Assembly: GCA_038380435.1 (NCBI GenBank) | Contig: JAWZYU010000034.1 | Location: forward strand, 23,043,404-23,107,403 | Length of the DNA: 64,000 nt | Reading direction: 5' to 3' | Source of the DNA: Ryuthela nishihirai | Lineage: Eukaryota > Arthropoda > Arachnida > Araneae > Heptathelidae | Shown here: positions 33,003 through 44,252 of the stretch, piece after piece | How positions within the stretch are numbered: the stretch's first letter is position 1 | Layout: each line of letters opens with the position of its first letter | The notes under the pieces: model-generated | The model's input: only the letters and a program-made list of their open reading frames with translations | Database searches by the model: none | Told to the model about the DNA's origin: nothing | Program-made: the position numbers and the translations under genes

Positions 33003-34310
33003 TTTAAAGTGTATATAGTGAACAAAAATCTTACCTTCTGTATGATGTGAAAATATATCAACTGTATGATTCAATCAGCATTTCTCAACCTCTTTCCAAT
33101 CACGACACCCCTAAGAATAGTCTGAAGCTTCCGTGTCACCTCTTCAACTCTGCAGCACCCCAAAGTACAGTCTTCGACTTCTGTGGCATCTCTACGCATA
33201 GCCTTTAACCTGTGAAGCATCGCCTTTAACTGTGCACCCCCAAGCATCGTTTAACATGTGCACATCCCCGAACATGGTCTTTAACTTCTGTAGCACCTCT
33301 AAGCAGTCTTCAGTTTCTTCTGCAACCCTAAGCACGGTCTTGAAATTAAACTTCAATAATGATGTTTGTTAAGCTGTTTAAAATTAAACATTCAGTTTTA
33401 TTATGTATATGTTGCGGAGCATAAACATTTGTGAAGCCATAATATTATTATTATTCCTAATAATCTGACAAGTGTGAAAACCCTCACACAATCAGTCTCC
33501 CAAACCTCTTGGTTACGCACATAAATAGTTGCTCTACCAATTAAGCTAAGGAAGATTGCCGAATAGAGTTTGGACGTTCTCTAATGATTTTCATCCAGCA
33601 CTTTCCGCTCCAAAATAATAAATTATTTTCAAATGAATCTGTATCTTAATATGCAGGAAATGGACAGAAAAAATGGAAACACAGATGTTTGCGGAAAGCC
33701 TTCGGTTTATATTAAACAGCGGCGTCTACGTAACGCTGATGAAGGCGTGAATCAAGTAAATGACATCCCAGCAAGCTTAGCGTCACGTATATTAAGGTAA
33801 AGTCGGCGTAAATGAATGTTGATGTGTCGTCGAGAGACGACTTAGCGATTTCGGAAGGGGCATAATTACTGGGGTGCATTTGGCAGGAGCTTCGGCTATT
33901 AAGACGGTTGAACTCGCTAATGTTTCACGAGGAACAATTCCCAAGTTCATGTCTGCATGGGAATCCAAAGGGAAGACATCATCTGTAAAAGGCAACTTAT
34001 TAGAGTTGCAGAAGAAACTGAAGACCGCTTAGAGGTGCTACAGAAGTTAAAGACCATGTTCCGGGATGCTGCACATGTAAAAGAAACGATGCTTAGAGAT
34101 GCTTCACAGGTTAAAGGCGTTGCGTAGAGATGCCACGGAAGTCGAAGACTGTACTTTGGGGTGCTGCAGAGTTGAAGAGGTGACACGGAAGCTTCAGACT
34201 ATTCTTAGGGTTGTCGTGATTAGAAAGAGGTTGAGAAATGCTGATCGAGTCATACAGCTGATATATTTTCACATCATACGAAACGTAAGATTTCTGTTCA
34301 CTATATACGA
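33003..34310. repeat. large imperfect foldback
   Basis: The sequence from about 33003 to 33330 returns in reverse complement at about 34012-34310. Landmarks: ATGATGTGAAAATATATCA, CAGCATTTCTCAACCTCTTT, AGAATAGTCTGAAGCTTCC, GTACAGTCTTCGACTTC and TAACTTCTGTAGCACCTC. CAGCATTTCTCAACC resembles a hAT terminus, but the repeat extends past it. The arm repeats a CTTTAACTTCTGTAGCACC-like unit several times. The right arm lies inside the Tc1 relic. Confidence 0.75.
33478..33560 (-). repeat. tRNA-like relic
   Basis: On the minus strand TTAGCTTAATTGGTAGAGCA is a good A-box region and GAGGTTTGGGAGACTG a poor B-box. It is probably an old SINE head or tRNA pseudogene. The acceptor stem is not closed. Confidence 0.4.
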
Positions 34311-35523
34311 TGGCAAAAATCCAAGAAAATGATTGTCTCGATCTCGAATTTAGCATCAAAAAAATTTTATTATGGCGAAAGCACATACTCGAGAATCGGA
34401 ATATTTAAGCGTTAGTGCGAAGTGAAACTGACGAGCTGCAGTTGATCAGTTATGCACAGATTTCAACATGAGAATAACGCGAGAGGTCAGGTTCATTTAA
34501 AACAATACATCGAGAACTCCATAGAGTTGGATATCACGGTTGAGTTGCACTTCACAAGCCACTCATTACACCTGTCAACACATGTCATGTCCAGTGGTGT
34601 GAAGAACACGAGCAGTGGAGGAATGCGATATGGTCTGACGAATCATCCTACACTTTGTTTCCGACAAATGGACGAGTGCACGTGTGGTGCCAACTAAGAA
34701 AAGCTTACAACTCTGCTTGTTTCCTGCTGTTAAGGGTTCCGGTGTTCCTGTAAAGGTGTTTTCTGGTGTCATGATCTGAGTGCCTCATTCCGTTAGAAGG
34801 CAAGATTAGTGCCATTCGCTGTTTGGCAGTCCTTAAGTTGGACTGTTTTATCTCCGAGTGGAACTTTTTGCACACAATGAACGAAATGGCCATGTCACTA
34901 GGACCCCGACGGCTCAGAGAAGGTTGGGGGAGGGGACCCACTGGAACAGCTGTTGAGAGACATATGGTAGCCTCCCGTCAAGGCCATCCAGCGTGTTCTT
35001 TAACGTCCACAGGGTATGGCTCTCCCGCACACGGGGCACAGCTTAACACCTGTCCGACGGACGGCGGCCTTTCGAAGCCCATCCGCGTCACCTACTAACC
35101 ATGGGCAATGCGGGGAGTTTTGCGGAGATAAATATCAACGCTAGCCCAGCTGGGACTCGAACCTGGGAACTGTTCCATCATCCAATGGAGAGAGAGAGAG
35201 ACGTCTTTTAGGATGGCAGTGCTCCTATCTGCAGAACACATGTGGTCATCCAGTGGTTTGAGGAACACGAGGCTGAACTCTTTCACATATCATGGCCACC
35301 ACAGTCACCAGATATCAACCTGCTGGAAAATCTATGGGAACTTCTGGAGCGATGTCTCAGGCAGCGTTTTCAAGATCCATTGAACCAGCAGGAATTGATC
35401 CCATTTCTTGTGGCTGAATGGTGTCGTATCGCTCCAGCTGACTTTCAGACACTTATAGACTCTATGCCACGACGTATACAGGCTGTACTGGATTCACGTG
35501 GCGGTCCAACATCATATTTTTGA
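33817..35523 (+). pseudogene. Tc1 transposase, fossil with insertions
   Basis: Cut-and-paste transposase broken into parts. The second helix-turn-helix reads ISEGAIITGVHLAGASAIKT and VSRGTIPKFMSAWESKGKTS (33830-33990). After the foldback arm the catalytic core resumes at 34632 with WSDESSYTLFPTNGRVHVW (first aspartate). A SINE-A at 34833-35172 interrupts it. Then DGSAPI carries the second aspartate, with a stop in place of the preceding glutamine, and SPDINLLENLWELLERCLR holds the last acidic residue of the DD34E triad. The end is MPRRIQAVLDSRGGPTSYF. The pieces are complete enough to call the family. Confidence 0.88.
34833..35172 (-). mobile_element. SINE-A inserted in Tc1 relic, head truncated
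   Basis: TTGGACTGTTTTATCTCCGA to GGGACTCGAACCTGGGAACTG. It stops at the B-box, so the A-box half of the tRNA-like head is lost. It interrupts the catalytic core of the transposase. Confidence 0.85.
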
Positions 35524-35579
35524 TTTTACATTCCCGTTTTTTTTGTCCATTACCTACACAGACGATTGTGAGTGATTGA

Positions 35580-35960
35580 GCGATTGTTATTAGAAACGTG
35601 AAAATTGGAACTTAGGGGCGTTTCTTGTTGTAGATCTCGGAAATGTTACGAAATTTAGATCCAGCTTGGGGGGGGGGGGATGCTTTCGAGGTCAAGGGTC
35701 AAATTTCGATCTTCTAGTGCTAGAGAGCTAAAATGTTTCATGTCCAAGAATATTTTGCGTACTATATCTCAGAAACGTTGCGAAATTTAGTATCTGACTG
35801 ATCCATCAAGGTCAACATTCTATCTACCTGAGGTAGATAAGTGAGATTCGGTGTATAAGGCTATTTCCGGTTGCAGATCCCTAAAATGTTAAGAAATTTA
35901 AGATCTCCTATCGCGTTAAAGGCCAAATAAGGGTCGGGGTGACGGTCGAGAAAACATGAA
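35580..35960. repeat. degenerate satellite-like block
   Basis: Repeats GTAGATCTCGGAAATGTTACG / GTGCTAGAGAGCTAAAAT-like units, similar to 5640-6110 and 38640-38960. Contains a G run at about 35668-35677. Confidence 0.5.
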
Positions 35961-36076
35961 GTGGCGATTGATTTCCTGTATTATTATATAAGCAGTGATC
36001 AATGTTATCGACATCAATGTTATCCAGAGGCAGTTTAACCTAGAGAGCTTTACACGTTTTTCTACTTCTGTTGCAG

Positions 36077-36156
36077 CAGCAGCTTCGTCATCTGATCTCA
36101 GAAGAGAAAGAGTTCCCGCCTTCGCAGCTGAAAGTTAAAGAAAAACCTGGACCCAA
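36077..36156 (+). CDS. coding exon 5 (26 codons plus two bases)
   Basis: The acceptor TTCTGTTGCAG and the donor CCCAA|GTAAGA bound QQLRHLISEEKEFPPSQLKV and then KEKPGP, leaving AA for the next exon. A second AG three bases on (CAGCAG) could drop one glutamine. Phase 0 in fits exon 4, and phase 2 out fits exon 6 exactly (AA plus A gives lysine). The piece is charged and lysine/proline-rich at its end. Confidence 0.8.
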
Positions 36157-36344
36157 GTAAGATGACTTCAATTGTTTTGTCAACAAATATGCTGTTATCT
36201 GAATCATTTGAACTGTGTTTTATTAATTTCTGTTATATGCAATTTTGTAGGGAAAGCGTGGACGATAACAATTGATTATCTTTTTGAACTTTATATAGGA
36301 TGTAGAAAAATTGCTCAGCGTTGGTCGTGTCTTAATATCTAATG

Positions 36345-38543
36345 CAGCGAGGTCTAACCCGCGGCCCTTGTACTTATTTGGGTTGGCCCTCATGCACGGT
36401 TTTCATTAATAGAAGATAAACCAGTAGCATAATTTTAAAAATGGAGGTATCGGATAGATAAGTCAATCTTTTCTGCGAGTTCTACAGTTTCCCTTAGATG
36501 GCAGTACAAAATAGTTTTTTTCTTCCTAGAGATGACAGCACCTTGCAACGGTTGTCTTCTCGCATTTAAACCACGGCCGACTCGATACCACTTTTCATTC
36601 TTCCAAAGACTGTTTTTAACTCGGTAATCTTCTGAAGCGTGGTTGTCGTATCGAGTTGACCGTGCTTTAACGGCTTTTCATTGCAATTCGAAATGTCGGA
36701 ACCAAAGAAACGCCGCATTACAAAAGAAAAACGACACTATATTAGTCTGCATAAAACAAAATATGATAAATACCAAGGAGCTACAAGGAGTAGTGTGTTT
36801 AGCGATTTGAGGCAGAATCTAATTAAGCAGAATATTTTTCAGCAGCCAGCAAACACCGCGTGTTTGACAGCTTCTTAACGAGATGTGTTTAGAGCTAGTA
36901 AAAGGGAAAAAAATCTTTCAGAGATGGCGAGCTCATTAAAAGATGTGCTGTGAAAATGGCATCTGTCTTTGGAGAAAATAAGATGGTTGAAAACTTTGAA
37001 ACGGTTTCTTGTACCATCAGACAGTAAATAGAAGAGTTAATGAAATGGGAAGTTTCAGCTATTTTCCATGATATTATGAACAAATGTGAATGAGTCCCTA
37101 GACGAGAGCATAGATATAACTGATATCAGTCAGCTTCTTATTTTTGTCAGAACAATAAACTCTGAATTTGAAATTCACGGAGAACTCTTGAAACTACATC
37201 CATTAGAAACCAGCACCAAAGGGAATGGCATATTTAACGCATTGGAATAGTACAGTTTCTCAATTTGTAGGCTTTGGGAAATGCTCTGGCATTGCAACAG
37301 ATGGAGCTAAAGCAATGGTTGGTCATAAAACTGGATTAGTAGGACTTGTCAAAGAAAAAAGGAAAAAAAATTGCTTGTTCTTTCATTGCATTTATCCATC
37401 AGGAGGAACTCTGTGGAAAAATTATAAGAATCAGTGACACTATGGCAACAGTTGTAAATATTGTAAATTTAATAAGGGGAGGCAAGAAAGCTCAAAGACG
37501 TAGAGTATTTATCGCATTCTTGGATGCTTTGGATATAGATATGGTGACATTTCATTGCATTGGAAAGTGAACACGCTAGGTGCGGGAAACTGTCTGCAAT
37601 ATTTTTTTGGGTTAAGGAATGAAATTTTTGCCTTTCTCAGGAATGAAAATATTGGAAATGAATATGTAGATAAGCAGAAAGACAAGAAATTCAAACAAAG
37701 AGTTGCCTTCCTGACTGATTTAACATCTCATTTGAATGCTTTAAATCTGAAACTGCAAGGTAGAAAACAAAACATCTCTCATCATTTTGGACACATTGAA
37801 AGATTCCGTAGAAAACTTGCTGTAATGCAAGATGTATTAAAAGCAAATAATACAACACACTTCCCATCTTGCCAGCAGTTGAAGGAAGAAGAAAATGAAA
37901 CAAATTTTAGTGAGTTTCATGAAATAATATGTGATATAAAGGAAGAGTTCCAGACAAGATTCAAAGATTTTGATGCCCTGAAGCCAAAACTTTCCCTGTT
38001 TAACAACTGCATGGAAACTGAAGTGAGCCAGCAACCCTCTGACCTTCAAATGACGATTTGTGATCTTCAGGCAGATCCATTCTTCCAAGTCAAAAAGTGT
38101 GATATTCCTGAGGACACCGTTTTCCCAGATTACATAAATTTTCAGTTGAAATACTATCATTATTTGGCAGTACATATGTGTGTGAAGGTACTTTTTCAGT
38201 TTTAAAAGCTATTAAAAACAGGAAATCGCATTGAAAGTGCTTCACTGGAATCCTGTCTGAGACTTTCCTTGACAAAATTTAAAGTAGACATTGAGAAACT
38301 TGTTTCAGAAAAGCAGTGCCAATCGTCACATTAATTTTCTTAATTACCATGGTGCAGCACAACGAGTAAATTCTTTGAAGTTTTCATGAACGTTTCCTAT
38401 TAAATTACTTGTCTGCTTGTTAAACTTGTGTATTCCATTTGTGTCTATATATATTTTTTTCAACAAATATAGAAGTGATGGCCCTCGCTTCCTTACGTTA
38501 TGTTCTGTTTGACCCTCAGGCAATGAAAGGTTGGATCACACTG
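36345..38543 (+). mobile_element. hAT transposon with 8-bp target duplication
   Basis: A 2.2-kb element bounded by perfect 8-bp duplications ATCTAATG at 36337-36344 and 38544-38551. The ends are imperfect inverted repeats: CAGCGAGGTCTAACC on the left and, on the complementary strand, CAGTGTGATCCAACC on the right. It contains a decayed transposase on the plus strand. It lies in the intron after exon 5. Confidence 0.92.
36690..38335 (+). pseudogene. hAT transposase, decayed (ZBED/GTF2IRD2-like)
   Basis: A start MSEPKKRRITKEKRHYISLH is followed by KYDKYQGATRSSV, so most of a BED zinc finger seems deleted. After frame breaks come DITDISQLLIFVRTINSEFE, ATDGAKAMVGHKTGLVGLVK, then a 216-codon frame (37555-38202) with FGLRNEIFAFL, AFLTDLTSHLNALNLKLQG and LQMTICDLQADPFFQVK. 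The end holds the dimerisation-like NRKSHCIESASLESCLRLSL reading. Order and motifs match the domesticated-type hAT proteins related to ZBED5 and GTF2IRD2. At least four frame breaks make it a pseudogene. Confidence 0.85.
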
Positions 38544-38579
38544 ATCTAATGTATATAGACGATTGTGTGTGATTGACGG

Positions 38580-38960
38580 CTGACATGGGATCACGCCGAT
38601 TGTAATTACGATGGCCGAACTCTGACAATTTGCACTGAGGGGAAATGGATCGTAGATCTAGGGAAAAATCTGAAATGTAACCTCCGACATGCCTTTCAAA
38701 GTCAAACCTTGATCTACAAGTGCTAGGAATGTGAAAATTGGTGTCTTCGGGTGTTCGGGTTGTAGATGTCGGAAACGGTACGACCTTTGAGGCCAAAGGT
38801 TAAATTTAAATCTATCGATGCTAGAGAGATAAAAATTGGTGAATAGGGTTATTACAGGCAGTAGAATTTAGAAATAAGAGGAATACTCTGATCAGTCAAA
38901 GTCAAATAGGAGTCAGATTGACAGGCTAGAAATCGAGAGGTGCTAAAGGCATCGGTTATT
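38580..38960. repeat. degenerate satellite-like block
   Basis: Shares AAATTGGTGTCTTCGG, GTTGTAGATGTCGGAAACG and GTGCTAG motifs with the blocks at 5640 and 35580. It lies directly after the hAT target duplication. Confidence 0.5.
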
Positions 38961-40430
38961 TTAGTATAGCAAATGACTCAATGTAGGTTCCATTTTACAT
39001 AAAACTTAATAAGATTATATTAAATATTTTTTTCCAGAAAATTTCCCCGGCGTTACTTTGGCCTTTAAATTTCTTTTTGCCTTTGGTAACTAATATATAT
39101 ATGTTCAATTTAAATGATTTTTATATGCATAGAATTTGGCACGCCGGATAATATTTTCGTCTTACGAATCTTTCCTTAAAAAAGGGTTTCTGTATAAAAT
39201 TCAACAGCGCCCTGAGGAGGTATTTAAATCATAAGTTATGCATCTGGCCACTAGCTTTCCTCGAAAATAACTGTTAACGTAACGCAGCATAACCTCGTGC
39301 AAGAATATTGTTTTATTTTTCCTAACGGCAAACTCTAAAAAGATAATTAATTTTTTGAACAGTCCAATCAAATGGTGCGTCACTAATGGGTTTGTTACAT
39401 TTGATATGAACAGAAGTATTACGCCATCATGAATTGTTGAGTTAGAAACAAGCCAGAAAGATACAATAGTTCGAAAAGTAATGGCAACATATGTGGCACT
39501 TACTGAATACTTCATTTCCACGTGAAATGAACAATTCCGTACCCTCAATGTAATCATTGGATAGTTTAACAACTTTATTCAAAACTGTGAGAGCCGCCGA
39601 ATACCGTCAGCAGACCCGTTTGTGTCTACGACTGACCGCACTGTGGCTCGCAACACTTCAGTCATCAGACAGCGAAACCGTTATCCTTGGAGTGGATACT
39701 TCATCTTAGGAAACTAATCTAACTTCGTTTGAAGTTGGTGCGTCGTTCAATGTCTGTCAACATCCAGTAAGAACTATACAAGCTGAACCTTCTCGTGAGG
39801 GACTGTGGGAAACCCTGAATGGTGAGTGTCATCAACATTGTCCCGACATTGGCAAAAGGATTGTCCCTATCTCCCCAGACTTGGTGTCTGAGGAGATAGA
39901 ATCACGTTAAGTTAGGAACAAAATCAGTCTCGCCGTAACGAGGAGACAGGGATGGAGGGGAGATAATCTCTCCTATATATATCTTCATCTCCTCAGACTT
40001 TCTCCTCGTTACGGCCACGTTGATTTTGTTACTACTGCATTTTCTAGCTTTGCGAACATGTTTTAGGGCACTCTGGTAGGAGTCTGATATTGCCACGACT
40101 TCGTTTTGTCCAATCTCCAACCTTGGCACCGCTCGGATGATGGCTTACCTTTGGGACAGGTTCTGTACGGCGCAGATGCACAAACAAGCGCATTGGGAAT
40201 ACTCCACGCATTTGATGGTAGGGTTGACATTACGAACAACCCTCGTACAATTATATTGTAGATCCACTAATATTTATCTAAAGAACTGATTGCTACCCAC
40301 CTAATAAATCTATTGAGGTAATATTTGGCACGACACATCCTCATGCTACCCTGAAGCCCATGTCAAAATGTCAGCTTCCTATACTTAATATGTGAAGAGT
40401 TATGGCGACTACATGCAAACACACATCTTT
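38961..40430. other. intron, little recognised
   Basis: A short inverted repeat (CCGTAACGAGGAGA at about 39933, TCTCCTCGTTACGG at about 40000) lies in the middle. A minus-strand frame of 123 codons at 39204-39572 has no domain. No exon seen. Confidence 0.35.
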
Positions 40431-40439
40431 TATTATCGC

Positions 40440-41400
40440 AGGTAGGAATAGGAAGATGAAAAAGCACATATTCGACACTTAATTTGTTGGAGTTCCCAAC
40501 AAGGTTCAAATGCTACGAAGAGAGCGATAAATATATGCTCGGTCTTTAGGGAACAGAAATATCGCAGATTCGCAGTGCAAGGAAACTCAGGAGACTGTCA
40601 CTTGATGATAAACCACGTCTTGATCGCTTTTCAAACCTTGACAACGGTACATTGGCAACATTGGCTGACGCACGTACAAGTAAATCCAATTATAAATTGA
40701 GAAAAGAATTTGGAACTTCCAACAGACTTTTTTTTGTCATATTTGGGTTATTGGAAAAGTCAGTAAACTAGGAGCATCGGTTAAGATTAAATCTGATCAA
40801 CTCTCCATTTGTACTTCATTGCTCTGTAGACAATTCAGTGCGCCGTTTCTTGATCATATCGGGACTGGAGACGATAAATAGTTATGCAACGATAACATCG
40901 ACTAGAAGAGAGAATGGATGAATCAGGATCATCAGCCCAAATGCGCGCTTCATCGAAAGAGGATTATGACATACGTTCGATGGGATCGTCGAGATGTCGT
41001 GTACTCCAGCTGCTTCAAAATAATCGTATGATCGCTTCGAAAGTACTCTCACAACAGCTGCAATGGCTAAACGAGGAACTCATCGCAGACGGCCAGCATT
41101 TGTTAACAGAAAGGACCCTCTTTAATACAACTGTAGGCCTCGTACAGAGCAAATCACTCAGAGGAAATTTTGGAGATTGGATGGACTGTTGTAGCTCATC
41201 TGCCCTATTCTCCAGATCTTTTTTAATTTGCACTTCATCGAACCATCTCAATGAGCAGCGATTCCAGAATGACGAAGTCGAATGTGCCTTGTCAAGTTTT
41301 TCGATAGGAAACTACCGAAGTTCTACTCCCGAGGAATCACCTGACTGTCACAAAGACGGGAAAAGGTTATTGAAGGCAAGCCCGGTCCTATTAAAAAAAT
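40440..41400 (+). pseudogene. mariner transposase fossil
   Basis: Recognisable only in shifting plus-strand frames. The N-terminal DNA-binding part reads QQGSNATKRAINICS (about 40495-40540), then LDDKPRLDRFSNLDNGTLAT (about 40602-40661). The catalytic end reads HSEEILEIGWTVVAHLPYSP followed by DLF (41148-41215), the conserved PHPPYSPDL-type block of mariner transposases, with a stop where the usual alanine-proline follows. The central catalytic segment is largely lost. It is old and inactive. Confidence 0.75.
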
Positions 41401-42580
41401 AAAGAGGAGTGGGGACAAGAGGCCGGATTTCCATTGAAGTGTGACATTTCCCTCTCAGTTTTAGAGGTGTTTAAAATATTTCTTGAATGATTCAAATTTA
41501 ATTTAAATTCAAATTTGCATGAAATATACAAAAATATAACATTTTTTTTTGTCTGTATTGCCTTAATTAGCGTTCTCAAAAGCCTCCCCCCCCAACGACT
41601 AGATCCGGCCGTGATTGAAGGTTATAGCGAATACTGAAATCCGTCTTTTAATTTTGAATGAACGAGAGATAAACAGAAATTGTTTATAGGCAATTCTTCC
41701 GAATCTCTACTCCGGGTCGCTTAAAACGCCCGAAACGCTCGATAAAACTACTAAAGCTGCTAAATTACTTATTATTGTAAGTGTTGACAATACTCGTTCA
41801 AGACGCTGAATTTCATCGTATTTATCGTTTATACCTGATTGCTCTAATGGCAGTTATTTCGTTAAGCAGCAATTCGCTGTCCATATTATAAAAAAAAAAC
41901 ACCGTAAGGAAATAAAGTATGCAATGCCGTGAGCTGTGTCTTGGAAGTGAAAAAATCTGTAGGAATATAAAACTGTAGGAACATAAATCTGTAGGAATAT
42001 AAAACAAAGGCTTCAGGTGCTACCTGCTGATAGCGGCCATTTTACATATTTTCATGACCGTCAATATATTCGTTTCCAAGGCTCTCATTGATTTCAACAA
42101 TTATTCGACTACAGCATTATAAAAACAAAGCCCCAAAATATAATAAATCATTTATTTTTAGGATTTTTATATAATATGCCAGATGATTTACTCGGAAATC
42201 GTAATCTGTATAGTCCTAGCAGAGTTATGCGACTCCCGAGTTTTCCGTTAGGTAACGTACACAAAGGACACATAACTTTAAAAATTTAGACAAAAACACT
42301 AACAGAAAATAACAATTTAATCTCCGGAATATAAACTTGATTCCATTTAATAAAACAAAATCGTTAATATGTTCGTTTTGACCGATATTTATTCCCAGTC
42401 GTGTTGAAGATAGTAAACAAAATGGCGTCTAAGAGCGATTCAAAGCTTGTTAAATAAGCATCTTAGCGATCCGGAGTAAGCGATTCAGGAGAATTACCAA
42501 TTTTATGAATTAACCCAATATAATTGGAATCCTTTATTAGCAATATAATTTTCATATTCTTCTATTTCTTTATTCGACAG
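41401..42580. other. intron, no feature recognised
   Basis: AT-rich. A short direct repeat, CTGTAGGAATATAAAAC, occurs near 41957-42006. Confidence 0.35.
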
Positions 42581-42725
42581 AAAGCTCTCCAGATCGTCGT
42601 CAACCATTCAGCGAATGCCTTCCTGTTCCTTTTCCGAATGCCTTTTAACTCAGACGAATTCCGCCCCCCTCACCCCGCGGCACTCCCCCCTGCGGAGAGC
42701 GAAAAAGAGGCGAATGAGGCGACGG
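42581..42725 (+). CDS. coding exon 6 (48 codons)
   Basis: The acceptor TATTCGACAG and the donor CGG|GTGAGT give 145 bases. One base completes the lysine from exon 5, and 48 codons follow. The product is serine-rich (KLSRSSSTIQRMPSCSF), then TPRHSPLRRAKKRRMRRR, a strongly basic end. SPLRRAKKRRMRRR looks like a nuclear localisation signal preceded by possible proline-directed phosphorylation sites. A longer overlapping frame through the acceptor exists, but its phase does not fit the flanking exons. I therefore use this frame. Confidence 0.78.
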
Positions 42726-43291
42726 GTGAGTGACCTCCAGAAACCCTAATTTTAGAATTGGAGTGAAGTCAGGTAAGTCGAAATTCACCTACAAATACCA
42801 CAGTGAAAAGTTTGAATGGTGATAGGTACAACTAGCAAACAAAGGTAGCATGAACACTGGATTGATTTGCTTTCATTCTGAGCGGCACTTTTGTGCGCAC
42901 AATGGGCTAAATGATCAAGTCACAAGGACCCCAAAGGCTCTGAGAAGGTTGTGGGAAAGGAATCCACCAGATTACTGTTAGGAGACGGAGCCATCAAGGA
43001 AGGGTTACCAGATGCCAATGTTCTAAATGGAGGACTAAAGATGGAGGACAAAAGGGGATATGTTTTCGATTTGTGAAATAAGTTTCTGCTACCAAGCTTT
43101 ATTTCAAATACCGACTAACAATTCAATCAGAAAAAAGCATAATAGTTATTAAATATACTTCAAAATATATAATGATGTGCCGATTTTATTTATAAAGCAA
43201 TTAAGAGTTGTTTTGTCTTAAGTGGAACAATGATTACTGACTACCTGCTGCTGCAAGAGGTAAACTTTCTGTTTCTATGAACTCTGACTGA
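42726..43291. other. intron with SINE-A fragment
   Basis: 42858-43000 holds a minus-strand SINE-A 3' fragment (TCTGAGCGGCACTTTTGTGC to AGGAGACGGAGCCATCAAGG). The rest is unassigned. Confidence 0.6.
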
Positions 43292-43928
43292 GGTAGTGGC
43301 AAGACCGCTCTATCCATTAGGCCGACTAGGCACAGTGCCTAGGGCCAACGAACCTTTTAAGGCCAAAAATATTTCACTTGAAAAAATACATAAAAAATCT
43401 AAAAATAAAAAAAAAACATCTAATTTTAATTATTTATTTAGATATTTGAATGACAAAAACAATAATTTAAGTCGTCCCGTTTCTCAATAGCCTCACTGAT
43501 ACAATCCCAGTAGTATAGGTCTAGTAGATACTTTTAGTTTAATGTTTAAATGTTCACTTTAAGACATTTTCTGTGTACAGATTCAGAAATTATCTCGTCG
43601 AATGTCATTTGTCGCATAACATCATTTTCAATTGAGTGAAAGGAACGACATCGTTGCTGCCCCATTGTTGATCGGAGATAATTTTTTATCAATTTCATCT
43701 TTGCGAGACTTCTTTCTCCTTCCGCACTTGTTCCGAAAATGGAGAGATTGATTCTGAATGTTATATTTACATTCCGAAAACTTGAGTATTTTCAAAATTC
43801 TTTAATTGTTTTCTGTACGTGCAAACGACGAAATTAGCATAAAAATGAGTAAAAAATATCCGACACACAGTCCTCTAGAAATCAAAGTTCCTAGAACGAA
43901 AGTCTTAAAACGGCCCTGGGTAGTGGTC
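43292..43928 (-). mobile_element. hAT relic (ZMYM/TTF-type), internally deleted
   Basis: GGCACAGTGCCTAGGGCC near 43329 and GGCCCTGGGTAG near 43913 look like transposon ends. Between them on the minus strand lies the end of a hAT transposase. Target duplications were not seen. Confidence 0.6.
43546..43740 (-). pseudogene. hAT transposase C-terminal dimerisation fragment
   Basis: On the minus strand 64 codons are open to a stop: IFGTSAEGERSLAKMKLIKN, then YLRSTMGQQR and SIENDVMRQMTFDEIISES. SAEGERSxxKMKLIKNYLRS is the conserved end of hAT transposases related to ZMYM1 and TTF-finger proteins. Everything before it is gone. Confidence 0.82.
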
Positions 43929-44252
43929 AGCACTGTTTTCGGTCTTGGTAGGGCATGCGCTTATATGAGAAGGCTGCTATAAATTATTCGCTCTCTTTTA
44001 TGTTACAAAGAAAAAACTGCTTTCAACTTTCGTAGCTCCATCTATCGGTGAGAGGAAGCAAATTTTTTTTGCAGTTTTCTAAAGCGCATAATTTTCTCAA
44101 TCTGACACGTAAATTACACATATTAAGATTACAGAAAATGGAAACTTTTATAACATTAACAAAATTAATTTCATAATTTGCATTTTCAGTAATTTTTTCA
44201 CGATTTACAGTAAGTTAAAGTCATGGGTTCAAGAAATTAAAAAAAAAAAGCA
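43929..44252. other. intron, no feature recognised
   Basis: AT-rich. Confidence 0.35.

Noticed and set aside
39204..39572. 123-codon minus-strand open frame
   Set aside because: Composition follows AT-rich DNA and no motif is visible; it may be eroded transposon sequence, but I cannot support it.
40914..41402. 162-codon open frame as a gene
   Set aside because: The protein-like signal there is a mariner transposase in a different frame; this frame is a shadow.
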